A DNA stretch of 37,524 nucleotides, from contig MHGH01000015.1 in assembly GCA_001805465.1 (NCBI GenBank), positions 20,709 through 58,232 on the forward strand. Reading direction: 5' to 3'. This document shows positions 21,379 to 30,821 of this stretch, piece by piece (within the stretch, counting starts at the first letter, position 1; each line of letters opens with the position of its first letter). The translations under genes were made by a program, and so were the position numbers. The notes under the pieces are model-generated. The model was not told where the DNA came from, did not search any database, and was given only the letters and a program-made list of their open reading frames with translations. The stretch comes from Omnitrophica WOR_2 bacterium RBG_13_41_10 (lineage in GTDB: Bacteria; Omnitrophota; Gorgyraeia; Gygaellales; Profunditerraquicolaceae).

Positions 21379-22195
21379 ACCGGTTGCGGATAAAATAAAG
21401 GAAGAATTAAAACGGCAGATAGGGTCTTTAAAGAAAAAGCCTGTTCTTGCTAGTATTCAGGCAGGGGATAATGCCGGTAGTGCCGCCTACGTAAAATCAC
21501 AGCAAAAAACCGCGCAAAATCTAGGTATAGAGTATCAGTTACATAATTTGAACCAGGGTATAAATGAGGCTGAACTGATTAAATTTATTCAAAAGTTAAA
21601 TTCCGATAACACCATAAACGGTATCATTATTCAAATGCCCCTACCCAGTCAAATAGATTATAAAAAAATAAGCCAATTTATTGCTCCAGAAAAAGATGCC
21701 GAAGGAATGCATCCGGCGAATATCGGAAAAATTGTTTTTGGCAAGGCCAATATATTGCCTTGTACTCCTGCGGCAGTCATGGAATTAATTAAAGAGACCG
21801 GCGTAGATTTATATGGTAAGGAAGTAGTAGTTGTGGGCCATAGCGAAATCGTCGGTAAGCCCTTAAGCCTTTTATTGCTGGAAAAATTCGCCACAGTTAC
21901 AGTCTGCCATATCGGCACAAGTAAGGCCGGTAAATTAGAGGAGCATGTTAGGAAAGCAGAGATTTTAATTGTGGCAGTGGGCAAGGCCAGCCTGATTAAA
22001 GGCGACTGGATTAAGGAAGGCGCAATTGTCATTGATGTGGGGATAAATCGCCTAGGCGATAAAATTGTGGGTGACGTAGAATTTGAAGCTGCAGAAAAAC
22101 GCGCTGCTTGGATTACCCCGGTCCCCGGCGGCGTCGGCCCTTTGACAGTAACCATGCTGATGCGTAACCTCGTCGAAGCAGCGAAATTGCAATAA
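21356..22195 (+). CDS. folD: Bifunctional methylenetetrahydrofolate dehydrogenase/cyclohydrolase
   Basis: GDNAGSAAYVKSQQKTA, PCTPAAVMELI, VVGHSEIVGKPLSLLL, TPVPGGVGPLTVTML. TTG start with GGAGGA at 21345-21350. Confidence 0.95.
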   Translation: MARLLEGKPVADKIKEELKRQIGSLKKKPVLASIQAGDNAGSAAYVKSQQKTAQNLGIEYQLHNLNQGINEAELIKFIQKLNSDNTINGIIIQMPLPSQIDYKKISQFIAPEKDAEGMHPANIGKIVFGKANILPCTPAAVMELIKETGVDLYGKEVVVVGHSEIVGKPLSLLLLEKFATVTVCHIGTSKAGKLEEHVRKAEILIVAVGKASLIKGDWIKEGAIVIDVGINRLGDKIVGDVEFEAAEKRAAWITPVPGGVGPLTVTMLMRNLVEAAKLQ

Positions 22196-22205
22196 TGGCA
22201 ATAAT

Positions 22206-22255
22206 GGGGTCAGATTTATTTTCTGCCCTAATAAATAATTCTGACCCCGTTTTTT
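22206..22255 (+). terminator. Hairpin plus T-tract between folD and metF
   Basis: GGGGTCAGA-t-TTATTT ... AAATAA-t-TCTGACCCC, then G and TTTTTT. Confidence 0.75.
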
Positions 22256-22265
22256 AGGAAATCGA

Positions 22266-23135
22266 ATGACCTTTAAAGAAAAATTAAAATCTGGGAAATT
22301 TTTACTGACTTCTGAGATCGGTCCACCTAAAGGGATTGAGACCAAGCAGCTATTAGATGATGCTGAGCTCATCCGTGGCCGCGTAGATGCTATTAATGTT
22401 ACGGACCTGCAGAGCTCAGTGATGCGGCTGGGGTCATTGGCAGTATGCGCATTATTAAGGAGAGAGGGTTTTGAGCCTATATTTCAGATCACCTGCCGGG
22501 ATAGAAACCGCTTGGCCTTACAATCGGATGTACTTTCCGCCGCTGCCTTGGGAATAGAAAATATCTTAGTGCTTACCGGAGACCACCCTACATTAGGGGA
22601 CCATCCCGAGGCTAAGCCGGTATTTGATTTAGATTCTGTGCAATTATTACAGGTCGTCCACAACCTGCAAAAAGGTTTTGATATGAAACAGAATAAATTG
22701 GTCGGTACTCCGCCCAGGTTTTGTGTGGGTGCAGTGGTTAATCCGGGTGCCGACCCTTTAGAGCCGCAGATCTTGAAAATGGAGAAAAAAATAGAAGCCG
22801 GAGCTGAGTTTTTCCAGACCCAGGCAGTTTACGATCTGAAAGTTTTTGAAAACTTTTTAAACAAGACCAGGCATCTTAAGACTACTGTCCTAGCCGGTAT
22901 TGTGCTTTTAAAATCAGCCGGTATGGCCAGGTACATGAATAAAAATGTCTCCGGTGTATTTGTCCCGGACAATTTAATAAAAGAGATGGAGGAAACAAAA
23001 GATAAAGTAGCCCAGTCAGTTGATATTGCTACCAGATTAATCAAGGATTTACGAGTGATGTGCCAGGGTATTCATATCATGCCTATCGGCTGGGATACGG
23101 TAGTCCCCAAGGTTTTAGATTCCTGCGGTTTCTAA
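22266..23135 (+). CDS. metF: Methylenetetrahydrofolate reductase (Wood-Ljungdahl type)
   Basis: LLTSEIGPPKGIETKQLLDDAELIRGRVDAINVTD, FQITCRDRNRLALQSDVL, NILVLTGDHPTLGDH. Confidence 0.9.
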   Translation: MTFKEKLKSGKFLLTSEIGPPKGIETKQLLDDAELIRGRVDAINVTDLQSSVMRLGSLAVCALLRREGFEPIFQITCRDRNRLALQSDVLSAAALGIENILVLTGDHPTLGDHPEAKPVFDLDSVQLLQVVHNLQKGFDMKQNKLVGTPPRFCVGAVVNPGADPLEPQILKMEKKIEAGAEFFQTQAVYDLKVFENFLNKTRHLKTTVLAGIVLLKSAGMARYMNKNVSGVFVPDNLIKEMEETKDKVAQSVDIATRLIKDLRVMCQGIHIMPIGWDTVVPKVLDSCGF

Positions 23136-23137
23136 CT

Positions 23138-24058
23138 ATGGCAAAAATATTGATTATCGGAAATTCCGCAGCGGGTTTTTCCTGCGCTCAAAATCTGGCG
23201 AAGAATCTTTTAAATCATGAAATAACGGTTATCTCACAAGACGCTTATCCTGCCTATAAAAGGGATCTTTTAATCGATTATTTAAAAGGCAGTGTTGGAG
23301 AACACGAATTATTTTTAGGACACCAAGATTCTTCTAAAAATATAGCGCTCATACTGAATGCTAAGGTTACAAGCGTTGATCCTAAAAAAAAGCGGGTTAT
23401 CCTAAAGGATAATAGCAAAATAAACTTTGATTATCTGATTATTGCTTCTGGCCGAGAACAGTCTATTCCCGATATTCCCGGGCATACAAAAGACGGCATA
23501 TTTACCACTTCCAATATGGAAGATATAAAAACCATAAAAGAGCGCCTGATTACTACTGGCACTATTTGTATTATCGGGGATGCTACCTTGTGTTTACGCC
23601 TGTGGGAAGCCTTAAGTTTAAAAGAGGCCAAAGAAATAAAAATTATCAGTAGCGCTAAACCGGATTCTTTTATTGCTTCCCAGAAGTCAGAGTGGCTAGA
23701 AGGCCTTAGTATCATAGAATTTATCGGTGAGGGTAGTGAATTAAAAGCCATAAAATTAAATAACGGAAAAATCATCGGTGCTTCTTTAGTATTATTTGCC
23801 GGAAATTATTCTCCTGCTACGCAGTTTTTAAAAGATTCGGGTGTGCAAATTGAAAATGGCTATATTAAAGTGAATGAATTAATGCAGACCAACTTCGGGA
23901 ATATTTTTGCCTGCGGAAGCGTAGTGAAAAATACAAATTTGGCACAAATAGATAAAGAAAAAACATGGAGCGAGGCAACTAGGGAAGGAGCCTTAGCTGC
24001 CGAAAAAATAATCACATTATTAGGAAAGGAAAGAATGTCATGTCAGCAGAACTCTTAG
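23138..24058 (+). CDS. FAD-dependent pyridine-nucleotide-disulfide oxidoreductase-like protein with degenerate cofactor motifs
   Basis: MAKILIIGNSAAGFSCAQNL FAD motif, YLIIASGREQSIPDIPG; start at 23138, not the listed 23060, which lies inside metF. Confidence 0.8.
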   Translation: MAKILIIGNSAAGFSCAQNLAKNLLNHEITVISQDAYPAYKRDLLIDYLKGSVGEHELFLGHQDSSKNIALILNAKVTSVDPKKKRVILKDNSKINFDYLIIASGREQSIPDIPGHTKDGIFTTSNMEDIKTIKERLITTGTICIIGDATLCLRLWEALSLKEAKEIKIISSAKPDSFIASQKSEWLEGLSIIEFIGEGSELKAIKLNNGKIIGASLVLFAGNYSPATQFLKDSGVQIENGYIKVNELMQTNFGNIFACGSVVKNTNLAQIDKEKTWSEATREGALAAEKIITLLGKERMSCQQNS

Positions 24059-26226
24059 TACAGCTTGGCACAAAAGGCGCAGGATTAGTTATTAAACTTA
24101 CTCAACAGGTTTTGGATAAAGAAATAAAAAGTAAGGGCCCCAAACAAGAGGTTAAATTTCCTGAAACCAATTATTATTTGCCGCTTGCCAATGCCATGCT
24201 GAAAAAAGAAGTCAAGACTTTAGGGGATTGTTTGGATGTGGTCAAACAAGCAGAAAAATTGAACAATAATCAACCTGCGGAAAGCGGCCTAAGAATTGAC
24301 GCCTTGGGTGGCATTTTAAATAAAGGCATCGCTACTTTACTTTGCGAAGAAGTTTTGGCGGCGCTTAAATATTTGAATAAAGAGCATCCCCAAAAATATT
24401 ATGCCGGGTTTTTATCGGATACCTTATTAAGGTCTTTAGGTATTCAGCTTGTCGACGGAAGAATCGCTGGTATCGCTGTAATATTGGGGCCGGCTAAAGA
24501 TGCGGATTGCGCGGTTACATTGATCCGGGATTTACAGGCAAAAAGCATAGTCAGTATTTTAGTAGGCAACAAAGACGGCAATAGCATGAAGAAGCAGCTG
24601 GAAAGTAAAAATGTAGCCTTGGGGTTAGAGGATTATGTAGTACCTTTGGGTGAAGATTATTTATCGGCAATTTATGCTGTGAATTGGGCAGTGAGAGCTC
24701 CCCTTATGTATGGAGGCCTAAAGAGCGGGCAATGGCAGGATATATTAAAATATACCCAACAAAAGGTTCCGGCTTTTGTTGTGCTTTTAAGCCATGTCGA
24801 TGAAGTTTTGGTAGCAACCGGCCTGGGAGTTCTGGCGATGGGGTTTCCTATTATTACCGATTTAGAGGTACCCGAGCTGGGTAAAATTGATACTACTTTA
24901 TATGAGGCCTTGGTTATTGAAAAAGATTATACAAAGATTGCAGCTAAATGCATTGAGGCTAGGGGCTTAAAGGTTAAAGTTACCAATATTCCGATTCCTA
25001 TTCCTTATGCCGCAGCCTTTGAGGGTGAGCGCGTAAGAAAAGAGCAATTGTATGTTGAATTCGGAGGCAAGGCTAGTAGAGCTTTCGAATTTTTGACTAC
25101 TAAGAAATTAGATGAAGTCGTAGATGGAAATGTAGAATTAATAGGACCGGATATAGATAAATTAGAGAGCGGTAAAAAATCTTTTGCCTTGGCAATTATT
25201 GTAGAAGTAGCCGGCCGCAAGATGCAGAAAGATTTTGAGTCTATCCTGGAGCGGCAGATACACCGTTTTACCAATTACGCCATGGGCATAATGCATATCG
25301 GCCAACGCGATATGAATTGGATAAGAATCTCCAATGATGCCTTTAATAAAGGATTTCGCCTAAAACACATCGGTGTAATAATACATGCAATGTTACATCA
25401 GGAATATAATGCTATTGTTGATAAAGTCCAGGTAAAATTATATACCAAGCTTCCCGACGTAGAAAAGCTCATGCCGCAGGCAAAAAAGGCCTACGATGAA
25501 CGCGATGCGCGCATCAGCGGCATGCTGGATGAGAGCGTAGATACTTTTTTTTCCTGCACCCTATGCCAGAGTTTTGCCCCTAACCACGTTTGCATTGTTA
25601 CGCCCGAGCGTTTAGGATTATGCGGGGCATATTCTTGGCTGGATGCCAAAACATCCTATGAAATAATGCCTAGCGGCCCAAATCAGCCAATCTTAAAGGG
25701 AAAAATAGTTGATGAAAAATTAGGGCAATGGAAGGCGGTCAATGATTTTGTCTATCAAAAATCCAACAAGATCATTGAGAAGGTAAGTATGTATTCGTTA
25801 ATGGATTCTCCGCAGTCATCCTGTGGTTGTTTTGAATGTATCACCGCTATTATACCCGAAGCTAACGGGGTGATGATCGTCCACCGCGATTATTCAGGGA
25901 TGACCCCTTCTGGAATGAACTTTACTACCTTAGCCGGCTCTGTGGGCGGCGGCATACAGACTCCCGGATTCTTAGGGATAGGCAAGTTGTATATCGTAAG
26001 TAAAAAATTTATTTTAGCCGAAGGGGGCCTAAAAAGGGTGGTTTGGATGCCCAGTGAATTAAAAGAGCTTCTAAAGGAAAAATTAGAAAAATGTGCCAAA
26101 GAAATAGGGGCAAATGATCTAGTCAACAAGATTGCCGATGAGACAGTTGCCACTAGCGCAGAGGATTTATTAAGTTTCCTGCAGAGGGTTAAGCATCCGG
26201 CCTTAGAAATGCCGCCTTTAATGTAA
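24040..26226 (+). CDS. acsB: CO dehydrogenase/acetyl-CoA synthase, acetyl-CoA synthase subunit
   Basis: 728 aa. A-cluster ligand pattern FFSCTLCQSFAPNHVCIVTPERLGLCGAYSW plus CGC (SSCGCFECITA). Confidence 0.95.
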   Translation: MSAELLVQLGTKGAGLVIKLTQQVLDKEIKSKGPKQEVKFPETNYYLPLANAMLKKEVKTLGDCLDVVKQAEKLNNNQPAESGLRIDALGGILNKGIATLLCEEVLAALKYLNKEHPQKYYAGFLSDTLLRSLGIQLVDGRIAGIAVILGPAKDADCAVTLIRDLQAKSIVSILVGNKDGNSMKKQLESKNVALGLEDYVVPLGEDYLSAIYAVNWAVRAPLMYGGLKSGQWQDILKYTQQKVPAFVVLLSHVDEVLVATGLGVLAMGFPIITDLEVPELGKIDTTLYEALVIEKDYTKIAAKCIEARGLKVKVTNIPIPIPYAAAFEGERVRKEQLYVEFGGKASRAFEFLTTKKLDEVVDGNVELIGPDIDKLESGKKSFALAIIVEVAGRKMQKDFESILERQIHRFTNYAMGIMHIGQRDMNWIRISNDAFNKGFRLKHIGVIIHAMLHQEYNAIVDKVQVKLYTKLPDVEKLMPQAKKAYDERDARISGMLDESVDTFFSCTLCQSFAPNHVCIVTPERLGLCGAYSWLDAKTSYEIMPSGPNQPILKGKIVDEKLGQWKAVNDFVYQKSNKIIEKVSMYSLMDSPQSSCGCFECITAIIPEANGVMIVHRDYSGMTPSGMNFTTLAGSVGGGIQTPGFLGIGKLYIVSKKFILAEGGLKRVVWMPSELKELLKEKLEKCAKEIGANDLVNKIADETVATSAEDLLSFLQRVKHPALEMPPLM

Positions 26227-26235
26227 TTTTTTCAC

Positions 26236-26264
26236 TTGACCTTTGGGTGTTTTTCTTATATCAT
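26236..26264 (+). promoter_or_regulatory. Sigma70-type promoter upstream of polA
   Basis: TTGACC (26236-26241), 17-nt spacer, TATCAT (26259-26264). Confidence 0.55.
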
Positions 26265-26324
26265 TAAAAATGTCAGTTTTCCTTACAAGGTTTTTCACGC
26301 CGAAACAATTTCCATGTTTAATTA

Positions 26325-28832
26325 ATGTCGAGAAAGAAGCTCTATTTAATTGATGCCACTGCTTTTTGTTATCGAGCATTTTATGCACTTAGAGGCCTTG
26401 CCACTTCTTTGGGCCAAGCCACAAATGCCGTCTATGGCTTTACAGTTATATTAAATAAGCTGATTAAAGAACAAAAACCCGAATACCTGGGTATTTGTTT
26501 TGATGTTTCCCGTGATACCTTTAGACAAAGAAAATTTGCAGATTATAAAATACAACGGCCGCCCATGCCGGATAGCCTCTCTAGCCAAATACCCTTGATA
26601 AAAGAAATAATCGCTGCTTACGGTATTGCTATATTTGAAAAAGAGGGGTTTGAGGCAGATGATATTATTGCTACCCTTACCCAAAAAGCTAAAGCCGAGG
26701 GCTTAGGGGTAGCCATTGTCAGTTCAGATAAGGATATGCTGCAGCTGGTCGATGATGAAGTAATGGTATTTAGTCCGTCTAAAGATGAAACTATAATTTA
26801 CGATATTAAAAAAGTTCAGGAGCGTTTCAAGGTAAGGCCCCAACAGATACCGGAAATTATCGCGCTGATGGGGGATAATGCAGATAATATACCCGGCGTA
26901 CCCGGGGTGGGAGAAAAAACAGCAGTAGAATTAATTAATAACTTTGGTTCTTTGAAAAATCTATTGGGAAATACCGATAAAATCAAGCAGGAGAAATTAA
27001 GAGAATCAATCAGGGGGAATCTAGAGAAGATAAAACTAAACAAAGAATTATCGCTGCTTTGCGATAATGTTGACCTAGAGTTTGATTTAGACAAAATGAA
27101 GTTGGGTAATCCTAACCTAAAGGAGCTATACCGGCTTTTTAAGCAGTTAGAGTTTAAGAAATTTTTAAAAGAACTACCGCATGATAACGTTCTACTGGAA
27201 GAAATCAAGCCTTTTAGTATCCCGGATAACGAATTAATTATATCTGGTAGCAGTTACGATGAAATTATAGTTCATCACAAAGGCGAAAACTTTTCTTTGG
27301 GCCAGGATATCCTTAAGATAAAAGCCCTTCTTTTGGACACAAAGGTAAAAAAGATTGGCCACGACCTTAAAAAAATAAAAGTAAATTTAGCAAGAAACAA
27401 TCTTTTTCTAGAAGGGCTGTATTTTGATACCATGATTGCAGCTTATCTGCTTAATCCTTCTAAAAGTGGCTATGGTTTACCTGATGTAGCCTGGGATTAT
27501 TTGAATGAGCTTCCCTCCTCGGGATTATTGCCTCAAGAAAAAACCATAAGCCTGATTGCCCGCTTAAAGCCGATTTTAGAAAAAGAGCTTAAGGATAAGT
27601 CGCTGGCAAATCTTTTTTTTGATCTTGAGATGCCGCTAGTAGATGTATTAGCGGATATGGAATTAAACGGCATCAAATTAGATACGCCCGTCTTAAAAGA
27701 GCTTTCGCAGGATTTAGAAAAACGCCTGATAGCATTAATCAAGGATATTTACGATATTTCAGGAACCGAGTTTAATATAAATTCTCCCAAACAACTAAGA
27801 GAGATACTCTTTGAAAGATTAAAACTGCGGGTAATCAAGAAAAGCAAAACCGGCCCATCTACCGACGAAGAAGTCTTAAGGGCATTGGCAGATTCCCATA
27901 AATTACCGGCTTTATTATTAGGGTATCGCCAGTTGACTAAACTAAAATCTACTTACATTGATGCCTTGCCAGAATTAATAGATGCCAAAACCCAGCGGCT
28001 GCATACCTCTTTTAATCAGGCCGGCACAGAAACCGGAAGGCTTAGTTCCAGTAACCCAAATCTGCAAAATATTCCAATAAAGACCGATATCGGCAGGCAA
28101 ATCAGGCGGGCAATTATTGCTTCTAGCCAGGACAGTTATCTTTTGGCAGGAGACTATTCGCAGATAGAATTAAGAATCTTAGCGCATATTTCTCAAGACC
28201 ATGATTTAATCAGCGCATTTAAAAAGGATGAGGATATCCATAAAATTACAGCTTCCTTAATCTTTGGGGCAGACCCAAAGGATGTTACAGATGCCATGCG
28301 CGAAACCGCCAAAAGGATTAATTTCGGAATTATTTATGGATTGTCCTCTTACGGCTTAGCCAAGGATTTAGGGATTTCTTTAGACGATGCCCAACAGTTT
28401 ATTGACAGCTATTTTTTAAGATACCCTAAGGTAAAAGAGTATATGGAGCATCAGATAGAGAATGCAAGAAAAGACGGTTTTGTAACTACTCTATTGGGAA
28501 GGCGCAGGTACCTGCCGGAGATCCATAATAAAAATCAAGCCATCCGTCAGTTTGCCGAGCGTAAAGCCATAAATACGCCTATTCAGGGCTCAGCCAGTGA
28601 CCTGATAAAGCTGGCGATGATTAAGATATTTAAAAAGATTAAAGAAGAAAATTGGCAGGCCAAAATGATCATGCAGATCCACGATGAATTAGTTTTTGAT
28701 GTGCCCAAGGAAGAAATCAATAAATTTTCTCTATTAGTAAAAGAGTGCATGGAAGGCGTTTTAAAGTTGGATGTACCAATAAGGGTCATAATAAAAAAAG
28801 GAAAGAATTGGCTAGAGAGTGAGGAGGTATAA
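26325..28832 (+). CDS. polA: DNA polymerase I
   Basis: 5'-nuclease region (LYLIDATAFCYRAFYAL, LMGDNADNIPGVPGVGEKTA) and family A polymerase motifs (LAGDYSQIELRILAHIS, RETAKRINFGIIYGLSSYGLA, MQIHDELVFDVP). Confidence 0.97.
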   Translation: MSRKKLYLIDATAFCYRAFYALRGLATSLGQATNAVYGFTVILNKLIKEQKPEYLGICFDVSRDTFRQRKFADYKIQRPPMPDSLSSQIPLIKEIIAAYGIAIFEKEGFEADDIIATLTQKAKAEGLGVAIVSSDKDMLQLVDDEVMVFSPSKDETIIYDIKKVQERFKVRPQQIPEIIALMGDNADNIPGVPGVGEKTAVELINNFGSLKNLLGNTDKIKQEKLRESIRGNLEKIKLNKELSLLCDNVDLEFDLDKMKLGNPNLKELYRLFKQLEFKKFLKELPHDNVLLEEIKPFSIPDNELIISGSSYDEIIVHHKGENFSLGQDILKIKALLLDTKVKKIGHDLKKIKVNLARNNLFLEGLYFDTMIAAYLLNPSKSGYGLPDVAWDYLNELPSSGLLPQEKTISLIARLKPILEKELKDKSLANLFFDLEMPLVDVLADMELNGIKLDTPVLKELSQDLEKRLIALIKDIYDISGTEFNINSPKQLREILFERLKLRVIKKSKTGPSTDEEVLRALADSHKLPALLLGYRQLTKLKSTYIDALPELIDAKTQRLHTSFNQAGTETGRLSSSNPNLQNIPIKTDIGRQIRRAIIASSQDSYLLAGDYSQIELRILAHISQDHDLISAFKKDEDIHKITASLIFGADPKDVTDAMRETAKRINFGIIYGLSSYGLAKDLGISLDDAQQFIDSYFLRYPKVKEYMEHQIENARKDGFVTTLLGRRRYLPEIHNKNQAIRQFAERKAINTPIQGSASDLIKLAMIKIFKKIKEENWQAKMIMQIHDELVFDVPKEEINKFSLLVKECMEGVLKLDVPIRVIIKKGKNWLESEEV

Positions 28833-30223
28833 TGAAAATATTGCAGGTGGCTTCTGAAATGGTGCCTTTTGCGAAAACCGGCGGCCTGGCAGATGTGGCA
28901 GGGGCATTGCCTTTGGCGCTTGAAGAATGGGGAGAAGATATCATTGTTGCCTTGCCGCGTTATAAAGCAGTTGACCCAGCTAAATTTAAAATTATTAAAT
29001 TAAATAATGATATTTCTTACTCCATTATAGGTAAAAATATAAAAGTTTATTTTATTGAGAATAATAAATATTTTGATCGCCCAGCCTTATACGGTGATAA
29101 ATCAGGTGACTATCCGGATAACCTGGAGCGTTTTTCTTACTTTTGTAAAAGGGCATTACAGTTATTAAAAGAATTAAAGTTTATACCGGATGCGATTCAT
29201 TGCCACGATTGGCAGTCAGCTTTAATTCCGGTCTATTTAAAAAATTTATATAAAAAAGATTCTTTCTATAAAAAAATTAAGACTCTTTTTACTATACATA
29301 ATATAGGATACCAAGGGCTGTTTCCTAAGGATGAATACCCTAAACTGGGATTAGATTGGGGCCTGTTTAATATGGAGATGCTGGAGTTTTACGGAAAAAT
29401 TAATATACTAAAGGGTGGCATTGTTTTTTCTGACCTTATCAGTACAGTAAGTGAAGCTTATAGCAGGGAAATTCAAACTGAAGAGTTTGGTTTCGGCATG
29501 GAAGGCATTTTAAATAGGCGAAAAAATGATGTATTTGGGATATTAAATGGCCTAGATTATTCTATTTGGGACCCGGCAGCCGATAAACTTATCGCCAAGA
29601 ATTATTCACTTAAAGAACCTCAGGGTAAGCTCAAAGACAAAGAGGATCTACAAAGAATTTGCAAGTTGCCTGTTAAAAAAGAAATACCATTGATCGGTAT
29701 TGTATCCAGATTAGCCGAGCAAAAGGGATTTGATATCTTTGCAGAGGCCCTAGAGCAAATTTGTAAGATGGATTTACAATTAGTCATATTAGGCACAGGA
29801 GATTTAAAATACCACGCCCTTTTAGAAAACGCGGTAAAAAAATACCCCAAGATTATCGTTTTATATTTAAAATTTGATGATCAATTAGCCCATAAGATTT
29901 ATGCGGGCTCCGATATGTTCCTCATGCCCTCAAAATATGAACCCTGCGGATTAGGGCAATTGATCAGTTTTAAATACGGAACTATTCCTATAGTTTTTAA
30001 GACTGGTGGGTTAGCCGATACGGTAAATAAAGATAACGGTTTTGTGTTGGAGAGTTACAGTAAAGAGGATTTGATTAAAGCTGTTCAAGAAGGTTTGGCC
30101 GCTTTTAAAAATAAAGAAAAATGGACTAAGTTGGTGAAGCAGGCCATGCAGTATAATTTTTCTTGGGAAACAGCGGCAAAAAAATACGTCAAGCTTTATG
30201 AAAAGGCAAAGGCCAAGCCATAA
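28832..30223 (+). CDS. glgA: Glycogen/starch synthase, ADP-glucose type
   Basis: MKILQVASEMVPFAKTGGLADVAGALPLAL, CHDWQSALIPVYL, TIHNIGYQGLF, GIVSRLAEQKGFD, MPSKYEPCGLGQL. Confidence 0.94.
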   Translation: MKILQVASEMVPFAKTGGLADVAGALPLALEEWGEDIIVALPRYKAVDPAKFKIIKLNNDISYSIIGKNIKVYFIENNKYFDRPALYGDKSGDYPDNLERFSYFCKRALQLLKELKFIPDAIHCHDWQSALIPVYLKNLYKKDSFYKKIKTLFTIHNIGYQGLFPKDEYPKLGLDWGLFNMEMLEFYGKINILKGGIVFSDLISTVSEAYSREIQTEEFGFGMEGILNRRKNDVFGILNGLDYSIWDPAADKLIAKNYSLKEPQGKLKDKEDLQRICKLPVKKEIPLIGIVSRLAEQKGFDIFAEALEQICKMDLQLVILGTGDLKYHALLENAVKKYPKIIVLYLKFDDQLAHKIYAGSDMFLMPSKYEPCGLGQLISFKYGTIPIVFKTGGLADTVNKDNGFVLESYSKEDLIKAVQEGLAAFKNKEKWTKLVKQAMQYNFSWETAAKKYVKLYEKAKAKP

Positions 30224-30821
30224 AAAGAAAATAATTTTAGGATTAACCGGCGGGTTAGGTAGCGGTAAAACCTACGTGGCAAAAATATTCAAATCATATA
30301 CTGCCCAAGTTATAGATGCCGATAGTATTGCCCATAAGATTATCCGGCCCGGAAAAAAAACTTATAAGCGGGTAGTAAAAAGCTTTGGCAGACAGATTTT
30401 AAATAAGGATAAGACTATTAATCGTTCGTGGTTAGCCCGGATTATATTTAGCGATAAGAAGCTATTATTTAGGTTAAACAGGATAATACATCCGGAGATC
30501 ATCAGGATTATTAAAACCAAAATTAAAACTGCATCAAAGCAAATTATTATTATAGATGCGCCGCTATTGATTGAGGCGGGCTTAGAAAAAATGGTGGATA
30601 AGATTATTGTAGTGGCTGCCACAAAAGAGAATCAGATAAACCGGCTTCTTGCGAGGCGCCACTTGAATAGAGCCGATATCAAAAGAAGAATAAATGCACA
30701 AATTTCTTTAGCGAAAAAGGTCCGCATGGCGGATTTTGTAATAGATAATAACGGTTCAAAGGCAGATACTACAAAACAGGTAGGAATAATAAGGAGGAAG
30801 TTGTGGAAAAATCTGATATAG
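30198..30821 (+). CDS. coaE: Dephospho-CoA kinase
   Basis: [53 protein letters not shown]. Confidence 0.93.
   Translation: MKRQRPSHKKKIILGLTGGLGSGKTYVAKIFKSYTAQVIDADSIAHKIIRPGKKTYKRVVKSFGRQILNKDKTINRSWLARIIFSDKKLLFRLNRIIHPEIIRIIKTKIKTASKQIIIIDAPLLIEAGLEKMVDKIIVVAATKENQINRLLARRHLNRADIKRRINAQISLAKKVRMADFVIDNNGSKADTTKQVGIIRRKLWKNLI

Noticed and set aside
23060-23137. Upstream start for the flavoprotein ORF listed at 23060
   Set aside because: The extra 26 residues lie within metF in another frame, and the FAD motif begins right after ATG 23138.
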